Made by a program: the position numbers and the translations under genes
Origin: Thiotrichales bacterium
GTDB taxonomy: Bacteria; Pseudomonadota; Gammaproteobacteria; Francisellales; CACEW01
Reading direction: 5' to 3'
Assembly (NCBI GenBank): GCA_947476405.1
Contig: CANJQG010000003.1
Location: 40,005 to 104,004 of the forward strand
DNA length: 64,000 nt
The notes under the pieces: model-generated
What the model was told of the DNA's origin: nothing
What the model saw: only the letters and a program-made list of their open reading frames with translations
Database searches by the model: none
Shown here: positions 27,194 to 36,307 of the stretch, one piece after another
How positions within the stretch are numbered: position 1 is the first letter of the stretch
Layout: each line of letters opens with the position of its first letter

Positions 27194-27676
27194 ATGCACC
27201 TACCTTATTCATCAATTCAACAAATCAACCAGATGCTTTTGGAACGGGTTAGTATTCTGAATCTTCAAGCAGAAAAGATTCTCTGCCTGGATGAATACGA
27301 TTTATTAGCGGCGCTATTTTCTCCAGAACGAACACAAATAGCCAAAGCCCCTTTTACAAGCCTTCCTTTTGAAAATGAAAGATTTGATTTAATTCTTTTT
27401 CATCTGGATGGACAATTACTCGATCCCCTAGAGCAAACACTGAAAGAATTTAAGCGCGTCTTGAAAGTTCAGGGCATTCTTCTGTTTGCAACGAAAGGGC
27501 TTGAAATGCATGATCTGGGAGATGCATTGCTCAAAACAGGTTTTGCAGACCCTGTCACGGACAATGAGCATTTTGAAATCGAGATGACCTTTGGTTATGC
27601 GTGGCGCAAACCAGAATCGTCTTATCGGCTTGAAAATGGGGATGTGATCATTCCAATCCTTAAAACCAAGGCTTGA
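27194..27676 (+). CDS. Degraded BioC-like methyltransferase
   Basis: 160 residues resembling the C-terminal two thirds of the malonyl-ACP methyltransferase BioC. The motif-IV region SLPFENERFDLILFHLDGQLL is present, as are FKRVLKVQGILLFAT and DLGDALLKTGFADPV, the last a recognisable BioC segment. The SAM-binding loop GXGXG is missing: the stretch that should hold it reads ILCLDEYDLLAALF. BioC is normally about 250 residues. It is therefore probably inactive as a methyltransferase or has been repurposed. The reading frame is open and the gene convergently overlaps nuoH by 17 bp. Confidence 0.6.
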   Translation: MHLPYSSIQQINQMLLERVSILNLQAEKILCLDEYDLLAALFSPERTQIAKAPFTSLPFENERFDLILFHLDGQLLDPLEQTLKEFKRVLKVQGILLFATKGLEMHDLGDALLKTGFADPVTDNEHFEIEMTFGYAWRKPESSYRLENGDVIIPILKTKA

Positions 27677-28667
27677 CATGATACATGACTAAAAAGGCAA
27701 CGACGATCAGCCAGAATAAAGTCAAAGGCAAAAACACTTTCCAGCCTAAACGCATAATCTGATCATAGCGATAGCGGGGAAAGGTCGCTCGAATCCACAA
27801 ATATCCAAACAAAAAGAGACACATTTTAGCCAAAAGCCAAACGAGTCCAGGAACCCAAAAAAATGCATTTTGCAACCAGGGAATATTTTGGAAAGGAGAC
27901 AACCACCCCCCCATGAAAAAAGTCGAAATCAAAGCTGAAATCAAAATCATATTGGCATATTCTGCAAGAAAAAATACTGCAAAACGCATCCCTGAATATT
28001 CAACATGATGCCCCGCGACGATTTCTGATTCGCCTTCTACAACGTCAAAAGGTGCGCGATTGGTCTCAGCCACGCCTGAAATACAATACACGACAAATAA
28101 AGGAAATAACGGAATAAAAAACCAATGCCAAAAACCGCCAGATTGGGCCAGAACAATCTGATTTAGATTCATACTACCTGCGGCTAAAACCACTCCAATT
28201 AAGGCAAAACCCATCGCCAATTCATAAGAAACAACTTGTGCAGATGAACGCAATGCACCATATAGGGCATATTTAGAATTCGATGCCCAGCCCGCAATAA
28301 TAATGCCATAAACACCCAAAGAGGTCATCGCAAAAAGATACAGCAAGCCCGCGTTCACATTGGCCAAAATCATATGGGGACCAAAAGGAATCACCGCCCA
28401 AGCAGCTAAAGCGGGAATCAAGGTTAAAATAGGCGCGAGTTTAAACAAAAAAGAATTCGCCTGACCCGGCATCACCAACTCTTTCATCATAAGCTTTAAA
28501 CTATCCGCAATTGGTTGCAATAGACCAAAAGGCCCCACCCGATTAGGACCAATTCGATCCTGCATATAGCCAATCACTTTCCGCTCAGCAAACGTCATAT
28601 ACGCAACGCCGATCAACAAGGGAATGATAATTAAAATAATTTTTAAAACAATCCAGAGAATAATCAT
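27660..28667 (-). CDS. nuoH: NADH-quinone oxidoreductase subunit H
   Basis: Membrane subunit of complex I at the junction with the peripheral arm, forming part of the quinone chamber. About eight hydrophobic helices. Conserved loops include TFAERKVIGYMQDRIGPNRV, GWASNSKYALYGALRSSAQ, AETNRAPFDVVEGESEIVAG and RATFPRYRYDQIMRLGWKV. At 335 residues it is full length. The start overlaps nuoG by 4 bp. The expected next gene nuoI is absent; a bioC-like gene converges instead. Confidence 0.97.
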   Translation of the reverse strand: MIILWIVLKIILIIIPLLIGVAYMTFAERKVIGYMQDRIGPNRVGPFGLLQPIADSLKLMMKELVMPGQANSFLFKLAPILTLIPALAAWAVIPFGPHMILANVNAGLLYLFAMTSLGVYGIIIAGWASNSKYALYGALRSSAQVVSYELAMGFALIGVVLAAGSMNLNQIVLAQSGGFWHWFFIPLFPLFVVYCISGVAETNRAPFDVVEGESEIVAGHHVEYSGMRFAVFFLAEYANMILISALISTFFMGGWLSPFQNIPWLQNAFFWVPGLVWLLAKMCLFLFGYLWIRATFPRYRYDQIMRLGWKVFLPLTLFWLIVVAFLVMYHVKPWF

Positions 28668-31057
28668 GATTCCACCCTCTCTACTTCAATCTCGCCATAG
28701 GCCTCACCAAAACCATAGGTCGCTTCAATCCCACGAGGCAAAAAGACGCAATTTTTTGCAATATCCATCAACTTGACCGGCAGCACTAAAGTCATCTCAG
28801 CTTGCTTAAGTTGAACTTTTTCCCCCTCTTGAACACCCAGTTTTTTAGCATCCTGAGTCCGCAAGCCGACATAATTTAAATTCTGCATGACAGGTGTAGC
28901 CTGTAAAGGGAGCGATTGCCGGGCCAATACATCACTCACATACATGGGTAAGCCTCCTAAACGCTGCATTCCTTTTATTTTAGAAATTTGCGTTGGCACA
29001 CGCAGACTTAAGGAATTTTCTTTTTGATGAACCAAATGGGCTTCTAACTCTTTGATCACGTCCAAATGAGTATCATAATCAAAACCCGGCAATTCCATCA
29101 TATTGCCCAGAACACGCAAGATTTTCCAACCGGGACGAGCATCACCCTTGGGTTTTGCAGCCCCTTGCCAAGCCTGCCACTGCCCTAGCAAATTAACAAA
29201 AGAACCCGCTGTTTCGGTATAGGCAGCCAAGGGCAAAATCACATCGGCCTTCTTCTTCAAATAATCTGTCACAAAAGGAGAGAAAGCGACAACATAATCC
29301 GCCTGGTCCAAAGCTTCATTGGCTTTTTCAGGATAAAGACTGTCGATTCCTGGCTCAACATTAAAGAGCAAATAGGCTTTTTGAGCCGATGCTGGATCCA
29401 ACATGGCTTTCGCTGTCAAGCCTTCTTCACCCAAAGCATGTCCAGCCGCACCCGCATGCGGCACACAACCGGATAAAAGCGCGCCTGCTGAGTTGGCGCC
29501 AGGCGTCAAGACAATCAGCCCTGCATTCAATACTTTTTTCAGAACAGCCATTAAACCCATTACTTCACTGAGATGAGGATGTCCCATCAAAATTTGACCT
29601 GCAACCATTACGACTTTTTTCTCTGAAGTCAGCAATGCAATTAAATCCTGCCATTCTGCTGCATTCACTGTATGCTCAAGGCGCATTACATCATCTTGAA
29701 AAGGCGCACTTAAAGGCTTAACTTTCAGGACTTCCTGAGCAATATATGCAAAAACTTCAGTCATTTCCGTAAAATTCAAAAGATGCGACACGGCTGTTGC
29801 AATATGATGCTCGATTGCAAGGGGATTGAGATAGATCACCCTCACGCCATTCAACGCCGCCTGGCGCAGACGATGATGAAACAAAGGGACTTCCTGACGC
29901 GTATCCGACCCCACCACCAAAATGACATCCAGATCAGACAATTCCGCCAGACTCATTTCCACTTTAGGGAGGCTTTTTAAATCATTCTGATAAGCAAAAT
30001 CATTAAGATGATATCGAAAATCAATATTATGAGAACCCAGTCCGCGCATCCATTTTTGTAATAAATAAAGCTCTTCCACCGTACTGGAAGGCGAGGCCAA
30101 TGCAGAAATATGATTTGCGCCGTGTTTTTTGCGAATCTGCTTCAGTTTCTTGACCAGTGTTTCAAGTGCATCCGCCCATTCCACTTCTTGCCATTTCCCC
30201 TGGCGTTTCATCAGTGGTTTTTGGCTACGCATTTCGGTATTCAAGGCATGCACACTATAACGATCACGATCGGAAAGCCAATTCTCATTCAGACTGTCGT
30301 TTTCACGCGGCACAGCACGCATCACCTCATTGCGACGCACATGGACATACAAATTAGAGCCCAAACAATCATGAGGCGAGATCATTGGATACTGTTGCAT
30401 TTCCCAGGCCCGAGCCTGATAACGAAACGGCTTATTGGTCAAAGCGCCTACCGGACATAAATCAATGACATTTCCCGACAACTCCGAACTGACGGCCCCT
30501 TCTAAAAAAGTCGCAATCTCCGCATGTTCACCGCGATGAATCATGCCCATTTCACGCACTCCCGCAATTTCTGCACCAAAACGTACGCAACGCGTACATT
30601 GAATACAGCGGGTTAAATCGGTTGAAATCAAAGGGCCAATGTCTTTATCTTCAATCGCTCGCTTACCTTGGTTATAGCGAGAAACATCCTTGCCATAGCC
30701 CATGGTCATATCTTGTAATTCGCACTCTCCACCTTGATCACAAACAGGGCAGTCTAAAGGATGATTAATCAACAAAAATTCCATAACGGCTTTTTGATAA
30801 GAAATCGCTTTGGGAGACTTCGTATTCACAACCATTCCATCTGCAACAGGCGTCGCACAAGCAGGAACGGGCTTGCGCGAATTCACAACATCCACCAAAC
30901 ACATCCGACAATTGGCAGCAACCGATAATTTTTTATGATAACAAAAACGCGGAATGGTAATCTGCGCATTATCCGCCGCTTCGATAATCATCGAGCCTTG
31001 TGGCACATCCATTTCCACGCCATCAATCGTAATTTTTACCAGCGGTGTCGTACTCAT
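28664..31057 (-). CDS. nuoG: NADH-quinone oxidoreductase subunit G
   Basis: Large Fe-S subunit of the complex I peripheral arm. The N-terminal [2Fe-2S] domain includes NCRMCLVD and PVPACATPV. A [4Fe-4S] site has CPVCDQGGECELQD, and further clusters lie in TRCIQCTRCVRFG and GNVIDLCPVGAL. These are followed by a molybdopterin-oxidoreductase-like domain. At 797 residues it is complete. NuoE and NuoF, its usual upstream partners, are absent; alaS lies upstream with a 96 bp gap. Confidence 0.96.
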   Translation of the reverse strand: MSTTPLVKITIDGVEMDVPQGSMIIEAADNAQITIPRFCYHKKLSVAANCRMCLVDVVNSRKPVPACATPVADGMVVNTKSPKAISYQKAVMEFLLINHPLDCPVCDQGGECELQDMTMGYGKDVSRYNQGKRAIEDKDIGPLISTDLTRCIQCTRCVRFGAEIAGVREMGMIHRGEHAEIATFLEGAVSSELSGNVIDLCPVGALTNKPFRYQARAWEMQQYPMISPHDCLGSNLYVHVRRNEVMRAVPRENDSLNENWLSDRDRYSVHALNTEMRSQKPLMKRQGKWQEVEWADALETLVKKLKQIRKKHGANHISALASPSSTVEELYLLQKWMRGLGSHNIDFRYHLNDFAYQNDLKSLPKVEMSLAELSDLDVILVVGSDTRQEVPLFHHRLRQAALNGVRVIYLNPLAIEHHIATAVSHLLNFTEMTEVFAYIAQEVLKVKPLSAPFQDDVMRLEHTVNAAEWQDLIALLTSEKKVVMVAGQILMGHPHLSEVMGLMAVLKKVLNAGLIVLTPGANSAGALLSGCVPHAGAAGHALGEEGLTAKAMLDPASAQKAYLLFNVEPGIDSLYPEKANEALDQADYVVAFSPFVTDYLKKKADVILPLAAYTETAGSFVNLLGQWQAWQGAAKPKGDARPGWKILRVLGNMMELPGFDYDTHLDVIKELEAHLVHQKENSLSLRVPTQISKIKGMQRLGGLPMYVSDVLARQSLPLQATPVMQNLNYVGLRTQDAKKLGVQEGEKVQLKQAEMTLVLPVKLMDIAKNCVFLPRGIEATYGFGEAYGEIEVERVES

Positions 31058-31153
31058 CCATTATCCCAGAAAAATAAACTCGTGGTCATTTTACCTGGAA
31101 TCCCACGATATGACAATGCCCGATGCAGCTTGACAGAACGCAAAGAGCGACGT

Positions 31154-33709
31154 CTACAGCACCTGAGTTAAATCGTGCTGTAAGCGGGCAAGCAAAGCAG
31201 GCAAATCAGAGACCATAGCCCCCCCGCCCTGCGCCAGCTCTGGTTTACCGCCGCCTTTTCCGCCGATTTGCTCTGCTAATAATTTGACGATATCCCCTGC
31301 CTTGAGCGTTTTACTCAAAGCGTCGGTTACTGCGACAATAAAACTTAATTTTCCTTCTTGCCTCGAGACTAAAACGACGATTCCCGCGCTGATTTTGTTT
31401 TTCACATCTGCAGCCAGAAGACTCAAATATTTAGATGCCAATTCACCGACATCCGCAATGATCAAGGCTTTATCTTGAACGATCACTTTCTTTTCTAATA
31501 AGCGCTTGGGCAAATCTTGCATTACACGCTCGGTTTCTAAGGCTTCCTGCTGTTTTTGCAAAACACGTAGGGATTCTTCTAGCTCAAGTGATCTCGCTTT
31601 GGCCTTCGCGCATTCAGATTCTAAATAGGCTTTAGCCACAAGGGAAGTCACCCCTTCAATTCGACGTACACCCGAGGCCACACTCCCTTCTGAAGTGATT
31701 TTAAAAAGACCAATTTCCCCCGTATTTTTGACATGCGTACCACCACATAACTCCGTAGAGACATCACCCATTTTCAAGACGCGCACATTCTCGCCATATT
31801 TTTCACCAAAAAGCGCAATCGCACCCATTTTTTTAGCCGCTTCTATTCGCATATGCAAGATCTCAACAGGATAATCTGCAGAGATATATTCGTTCACCAA
31901 ATCTTCGATTTTTTGGCGCTCTTCTGACGTGAGTGGCTTAGGATGCGAAAAGTCAAAGCGGAAACTCTCTGCCGCGACCAGCGAGCCTTTTTGCTCCACA
32001 TGCGCCCCCAAAATTTGACGCAACGCGGAATCCAATAAGTGGGTCGCAGAATGGTTACGTGCGGTATAACGACGGGATAAATCCTGAACTTCCGCTTCAA
32101 CAAGCATTCCCAGGCGAATCTCACCCGACTCAACGACACCATAATGCAAAATCGCATCATTTTGTTTCTGGGTGGTTTTCACGACAAAGGCACCGCCTGC
32201 AACATGCAAGACACCCCGATCTCCAATTTGCCCGCCCCCTTCTGGATAGAACGGTGTTTGCGCAAGGATGACGATCCCCTCTTGACCTTTTTTCAAAGCA
32301 GAAAGCGCTGAATTTTCGCAATAAAGACCTGTTACTTCTGAACTTTCTGTCAAAGTATGGTAACCCACGAATTCACTCACACCTTCAATCTTCGACAAAG
32401 CAGGATAATCCAATCTGAATTTATTATGTTGACGGCCACGCTCTTTTTGCTGTTGCATGCACACTTCAAATCCTGACACATCGAGTGTTAAGTCACGTTC
32501 GCGCGCCATATCTTCAGTTAAATCAACAGGAAACCCATAGGTATCATAAAGCTTGAAAATCACTTCACCGGGAATCACTTTTCCAGATAAAGCAAGGACG
32601 GCTTCTTCATACAGTTTCAGGCCCTGCGCTAAAGTTCGAGCAAACTGCTCTTCTTCTTGCGTCAAGGTATCAACAATCAAACGCGCTTTACTATGGAGTT
32701 CGGGATACGCTTGCCCCATCATTTCTTTTAAAGGCGCCACCAATTTATAGAAAAATGTTTCCGCCATCCCAAGCTTGTGACCATGACGAATCGCACGGCG
32801 AATGATACGACGCAGGACATAGCCTCGGCCTTCATTGCTCGGAATCACGCCATCCGCAATCAGAAAACTAGCAGACCGAATATGATCACTAATCACCCGC
32901 AAAGAGCGCTGACTTAAATCTTGAACATTGAGAATGCGCGCAGCCTGTTCAATTAAGTACTTGAAAATATCGATATCATAATTATCATGAACACCTTGCA
33001 ATACCGCTGCAATGCGCTCCAGACCCATTCCTGTATCAACAGAGGGTTTGGGCAAGGGCGTCATTGCCCCTGAAGCATCGCGATTAAATTGCATGAAAAC
33101 TAAATTCCAGATTTCAATATAGCGATCACCCTCTCCTTCAGGCGTACCGGGAGGCCCGCCCCAAATCCCCTCACCATGATCATAAAAAATCTCAGTACAA
33201 GGGCCACAGGGCCCCGTGTCACCCATCATCCAGAAATTATCTTTGGCACCGATTTTAGAGATTCGCTCAGGATTAACTCCGATTTCATTTTTCCAAATTG
33301 CATACGCCTCATCATCTTCTTCAAAAACCGTAACCCAGAGTTTTTCTTTAGGAATATGAAAGATCTCGGTTAATAACTCCCATGCAAAGGAAATTGCTTC
33401 CCGCTTAAAATAATCACCAAAACTAAAATTACCCAGCATCTCAAAAAAAGTATGATGGCGTGCAGTAAATCCAACATTTTCTAAATCGTTGTGCTTGCCA
33501 CCCGCCCGCACACATTTTTGCACCGAAGTGGCACGCTGATAAGGACGCTGCTCTGCACCTAAAAAGACATCTTTGAATTGAACCATCCCTGCGTTAGTAA
33601 ACAGTAACGTAGGATCATCTCCAGGAACGAGCAAACTAGAGGGGACGGCTGTATGGCTTTTTTGCTCAAAAAACCGAATAAATGCTTCACGAATCTGCTG
33701 ACTGTTCAC
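31154..33709 (-). CDS. alaS: Alanyl-tRNA synthetase
   Basis: Class II synthetase with an editing domain. The catalytic domain begins with the family's IREAFIRFFEQKSH and contains MVQFKDVFLG. The editing site has HSATHLLDSALR, and its Cys/His site is in ELCGGTHVKNTGEIG. A C-terminal oligomerisation domain is also present. At 851 residues it is slightly shorter than E. coli (876). The start appears to be GTG (MNSQQIREAF). Lies between crcB and nuoG in a tandem minus-strand series. Confidence 0.97.
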   Translation of the reverse strand: MNSQQIREAFIRFFEQKSHTAVPSSLLVPGDDPTLLFTNAGMVQFKDVFLGAEQRPYQRATSVQKCVRAGGKHNDLENVGFTARHHTFFEMLGNFSFGDYFKREAISFAWELLTEIFHIPKEKLWVTVFEEDDEAYAIWKNEIGVNPERISKIGAKDNFWMMGDTGPCGPCTEIFYDHGEGIWGGPPGTPEGEGDRYIEIWNLVFMQFNRDASGAMTPLPKPSVDTGMGLERIAAVLQGVHDNYDIDIFKYLIEQAARILNVQDLSQRSLRVISDHIRSASFLIADGVIPSNEGRGYVLRRIIRRAIRHGHKLGMAETFFYKLVAPLKEMMGQAYPELHSKARLIVDTLTQEEEQFARTLAQGLKLYEEAVLALSGKVIPGEVIFKLYDTYGFPVDLTEDMARERDLTLDVSGFEVCMQQQKERGRQHNKFRLDYPALSKIEGVSEFVGYHTLTESSEVTGLYCENSALSALKKGQEGIVILAQTPFYPEGGGQIGDRGVLHVAGGAFVVKTTQKQNDAILHYGVVESGEIRLGMLVEAEVQDLSRRYTARNHSATHLLDSALRQILGAHVEQKGSLVAAESFRFDFSHPKPLTSEERQKIEDLVNEYISADYPVEILHMRIEAAKKMGAIALFGEKYGENVRVLKMGDVSTELCGGTHVKNTGEIGLFKITSEGSVASGVRRIEGVTSLVAKAYLESECAKAKARSLELEESLRVLQKQQEALETERVMQDLPKRLLEKKVIVQDKALIIADVGELASKYLSLLAADVKNKISAGIVVLVSRQEGKLSFIVAVTDALSKTLKAGDIVKLLAEQIGGKGGGKPELAQGGGAMVSDLPALLARLQHDLTQVL

Positions 33710-33713
33710 TAAG

Positions 33714-34100
33714 CTAACCCACCCCTTTCAAACGCATTAAAGTGATACCCCAATAAGCCCCCAGCAAACTCAAGGATACACTGGCAAGCATATAGAGCCC
33801 TGCAAATAAGGCCTTCCCCTCTTCAAACAAACTCAAAATATCCAACGAAAAAGTTGAAAAAGTCGTAAAGCCCCCCATCAATCCCACCATCAGAAACGCA
33901 CGCAAGATTTCCTGATGCATGGAACGGGAACAATATACAAAAAAAATACCAATCAAAAAACTACCCAATACATTCACAGTGAGTGTTGCCAAAGGAAATC
34001 CCTTAACAAAAATGTTAATCAAATCAGCTAATAAATAACGCCAGACCCCACCTAATGCACTCCCCGCAGCCACGAGCCCAATGAGAACCCATTTATTCAT
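33714..34100 (-). CDS. crcB: Fluoride ion channel CrcB/Fluc
   Basis: 128 residues with four membrane helices, forming a dual-topology dimer that exports fluoride. Diagnostic features are GGVWRYLLAD in helix 1, an Asn-containing second helix (VNVLGSFLIG) and GGFTTFSTFSLD in helix 3. It overlaps secG by 4 bp and precedes alaS by 4 bp, so it is embedded in the operon. No fluoride riboswitch would be expected at such a position, and none was seen. Confidence 0.92.
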   Translation of the reverse strand: MNKWVLIGLVAAGSALGGVWRYLLADLINIFVKGFPLATLTVNVLGSFLIGIFFVYCSRSMHQEILRAFLMVGLMGGFTTFSTFSLDILSLFEEGKALFAGLYMLASVSLSLLGAYWGITLMRLKGVG

Positions 34101-34450
34101 GAACTCCCCGTAGAGACTGAGTGAGGCAGATTTGCAACAGGCGGAATAAATCCAGAAACAGGCGCTGAAGGTGTTACAGATGACGCAGGAGGCAAGGCCA
34201 ATTGATTTTCAGAGGCAATCATCTGTTTTTGAATCATGGTTAAAGCAATACTGCTGATAAAAAATAACGCCGCAAAAAAAATCGTCAGCTTAAATAAAAA
34301 TGAAGCCGGTCCACGTGATCCAAATACAGAGTTTGCTGACCCTGATCCAAATGCAGCCCCCACATCCGCCCCCTTGCCTTGCTGCAATAACACCAAAGCA
34401 ATAATTGCAAAACAAAACAACACATGCATTAACAAAATAAAATTATACAT
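34097..34450 (-). CDS. secG: Protein translocase subunit SecG
   Basis: Auxiliary SecYEG subunit with two membrane helices (about residues 2-22 and 52-72). The conserved loop ALVLLQQGKGADVGAAFGSGSANSVFG is intact, with a Ser/Pro-rich C-terminal tail. 117 residues. It follows tpiA by about 30 bp, the tpiA-secG order typical of gammaproteobacteria, but the tRNA-Leu gene that commonly comes next is absent. Confidence 0.95.
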   Translation of the reverse strand: MYNFILLMHVLFCFAIIALVLLQQGKGADVGAAFGSGSANSVFGSRGPASFLFKLTIFFAALFFISSIALTMIQKQMIASENQLALPPASSVTPSAPVSGFIPPVANLPHSVSTGSS

Positions 34451-34483
34451 CTTTTACAATCCTTCCGTTTCTTTCTCAATTTT

Positions 34484-35233
34484 CTACTGACTATACTGAC
34501 TATACTGATGTCCCGCCTGACAGATGGCCATTAAATCTTTGGCATTCAAGGATGCCCCACCGACCAAGGCACCATCTACATTTGTCAGACCTAAAATTTC
34601 TGCCGCATTGCTCGGCTTCACACTTCCACCATACAATAAAATCGCAGCGGGATGATTATACAACTTTTCACGCAAAAAAGCATGCGCTTCTAAAATATCA
34701 TTTTGAGTCGCTGCAACCCCTGTTCCAATCGCCCAAACAGGTTCATATGCAATCCAAAATGCTTCTTCTGGTTTAAAACATTTCAAGATCGGCGCCAACT
34801 GAGCCCATAAGACTTTTTCAGTTTGATTCTCCTTACGCTCAGCCAAGGTTTCACCAATACAAACAATAGGAATCAAACCCTGCGCCTGTGCCTGCTTAAC
34901 TTTTTCAACCACCAATGCCGTTGTTTCTTGATGATAGGTTCGGCGCTCTGAATGACCGATAATCACATATTTACAATCTAACTCTTTCAAGGTTTTTGCT
35001 GAGACTTCCCCTGTATAAGGGCCCTCCGCATAAGCACTTACATCTTGCGCACCAAAACAAATTTCCCGATTATGCTTTAATTTAGCCTGAACCAAGGCGA
35101 CATGAACAAAACTAGGACAGACAACCAAATCAGTATCGTAATGAAAAATCTCTCGCTTATAGTCTGTCAACAAGGATTCAGCGAGCTTACGATCTGCGCC
35201 CATTTTCCAGTTTGCGACTACTTTTTTACGCAT
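34484..35233 (-). CDS. tpiA: Triosephosphate isomerase
   Basis: Glycolytic/gluconeogenic enzyme interconverting DHAP and GAP. It starts MRKKVVANWKMG with the catalytic Lys in the ANWKM motif. The catalytic His is in VIIGHSERR, the catalytic Glu in AYEPVWAIGTG, and the phosphate-binding YGGSVKPSNA follows. The second of two adjacent ATGs is better spaced from GGAG. At about 249 residues it is complete. Heads the minus-strand series tpiA-secG-crcB-alaS-nuoG-nuoH. Confidence 0.97.
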   Translation of the reverse strand: MRKKVVANWKMGADRKLAESLLTDYKREIFHYDTDLVVCPSFVHVALVQAKLKHNREICFGAQDVSAYAEGPYTGEVSAKTLKELDCKYVIIGHSERRTYHQETTALVVEKVKQAQAQGLIPIVCIGETLAERKENQTEKVLWAQLAPILKCFKPEEAFWIAYEPVWAIGTGVAATQNDILEAHAFLREKLYNHPAAILLYGGSVKPSNAAEILGLTNVDGALVGGASLNAKDLMAICQAGHQYSQYSQ

Positions 35234-35257
35234 CATTATTCTCCTTTTATCAAAATA

Positions 35258-35286
35258 TTTACAACGCGAATAAAATCCGTTAGAAT
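35258..35286 (+). promoter_or_regulatory. Promoter for the Cys-rich peptide gene
   Basis: TTTACA (35258-35263) and TAGAAT (35281-35286) with an optimal 17 bp spacer; start predicted near 35293. It is divergent from tpiA and drives the exported peptide and probably the downstream 215-residue protein. Confidence 0.6.
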
Positions 35287-35334
35287 CAAATTCGCTTCTT
35301 AAAAATTTTTACTCAACGATTGGAGAATCATACC

Positions 35335-35616
35335 ATGAAAAAACTCGTTATGGCTACTGCGGCTGTTGCAGTTCTGGCAACCGCACAAATTCACGCAGAT
35401 GACCTATCAGCCAATCCAGCTGCGGCCTCAGCTTCAGCAGGAAACAGCATGAATTGCGGACCCAACACCGCGCCTTGCGCATCAATGTGCGCACCGTGTA
35501 ATCCAGATGCATCCGTCGGATGCAGCCCTTGTGGCCCACTTTGCGCACCATGCAATCCTTGCGCCTCAGTCAATCCTTGCGCAGCAGGCACTTGCAATCC
35601 CTGCCAGCCTGACTAA
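35335..35616 (+). CDS. Exported Cys-rich small protein
   Basis: 93 residues from the ATG at 35335, which has TGGAGA nine bases upstream. A clear signal peptide MKKLVMATAAVAVLATAQIHA with an Ala-x-Ala-like cleavage site precedes a mature part of about 72 residues. It contains 12 cysteines, mostly in repeated APC, NPC and CNPC units (for example CAPCNPDASVGCSPCG). Cysteines spaced by Pro/Asn/Ala suggest a disulfide-linked or metal-binding periplasmic or secreted peptide. The next gene begins 6 bp later. I recognise no named family; it recalls precursor peptides of copper-buffering systems only in general style. Confidence 0.75.
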   Translation: MKKLVMATAAVAVLATAQIHADDLSANPAAASASAGNSMNCGPNTAPCASMCAPCNPDASVGCSPCGPLCAPCNPCASVNPCAAGTCNPCQPD

Positions 35617-35622
35617 ATAAAA

Positions 35623-36270
35623 ATGCTGCCTCAAGATCATCCTGACTGGCTTCAAATCAATGAATGCCAGCGAGTTTTGACCAAAGCAAAATCAAATGTA
35701 GTGTGGGAAATCTTACGACAATCTGACCCTTTTACCCAATGGTCTCATTACCCCAAAGGGGATGTATCTGATCACACTACACATTCTCAGTATTTCTACC
35801 ACGCCCATCCCGCAGCAGTGGCCGAAAATGCGCGTGATCATGAAAATGGGCACTTTCATTTATTCCTGAGAAAAAAAGGCATTCCCGAGCAGATTCAACC
35901 CAAATACATTAACTTATCACAAAGACCAGAAGGCAGCAAAGAAGAAGATATCTGTCATCTGATTGCAATCTCCATGGATAAGCACGGCAATCCGGTTTCT
36001 TTATTTACGACCAATCGCTGGGTCACCGGCGAAACTTGGTATAGTGCAGCGGATGTCATTCAGCTGATTGACTATTTCAATATCGATCACAGCTACCCTT
36101 CCTGGCCTCTGAACTTATGGCTATCCTCAATTGTGCGGGTCTATCGCGATGAAATTATTGCACTGATTCATCAACGCGATCAAAAAATAGAAGCATGGCA
36201 AGCGCAATACCCCGAAAAAAACGCTTATGAGGATCGCAGGCTTGAAGTGACCTCTACTCTTGTGCTATAA
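35623..36270 (+). CDS. Uncharacterised His-rich protein, possibly DUF6969 family
   Basis: 215 residues with no signal peptide or membrane segment. Notable elements are WSHYPKGDVSD, YFYHAHP, DHENGHFHLFLR, LIAISMDKHGNPVSLFTTNRW, VTGETWY and a terminal EDRRLEVTS. The many conserved-looking His residues in HAHP and GHFH suggest a metal site. From memory this matches a domain of unknown function (DUF6969), which I could not verify. It begins 6 bp after the Cys-rich peptide gene, so the two are probably one operon. No catalytic function can be assigned. Confidence 0.6.
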   Translation: MLPQDHPDWLQINECQRVLTKAKSNVVWEILRQSDPFTQWSHYPKGDVSDHTTHSQYFYHAHPAAVAENARDHENGHFHLFLRKKGIPEQIQPKYINLSQRPEGSKEEDICHLIAISMDKHGNPVSLFTTNRWVTGETWYSAADVIQLIDYFNIDHSYPSWPLNLWLSSIVRVYRDEIIALIHQRDQKIEAWQAQYPEKNAYEDRRLEVTSTLVL

Positions 36271-36307
36271 TCATGCAAAATTTGATTATTTAACTGGAGA
36301 CACTCTA

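Noticed and set aside
35354..35597. Two antisense ORFs over the Cys-rich peptide
   Set aside because: Both are shadows of the GC-richer repetitive coding sequence, lack ribosome sites, and the plus strand has a signal peptide and promoter.
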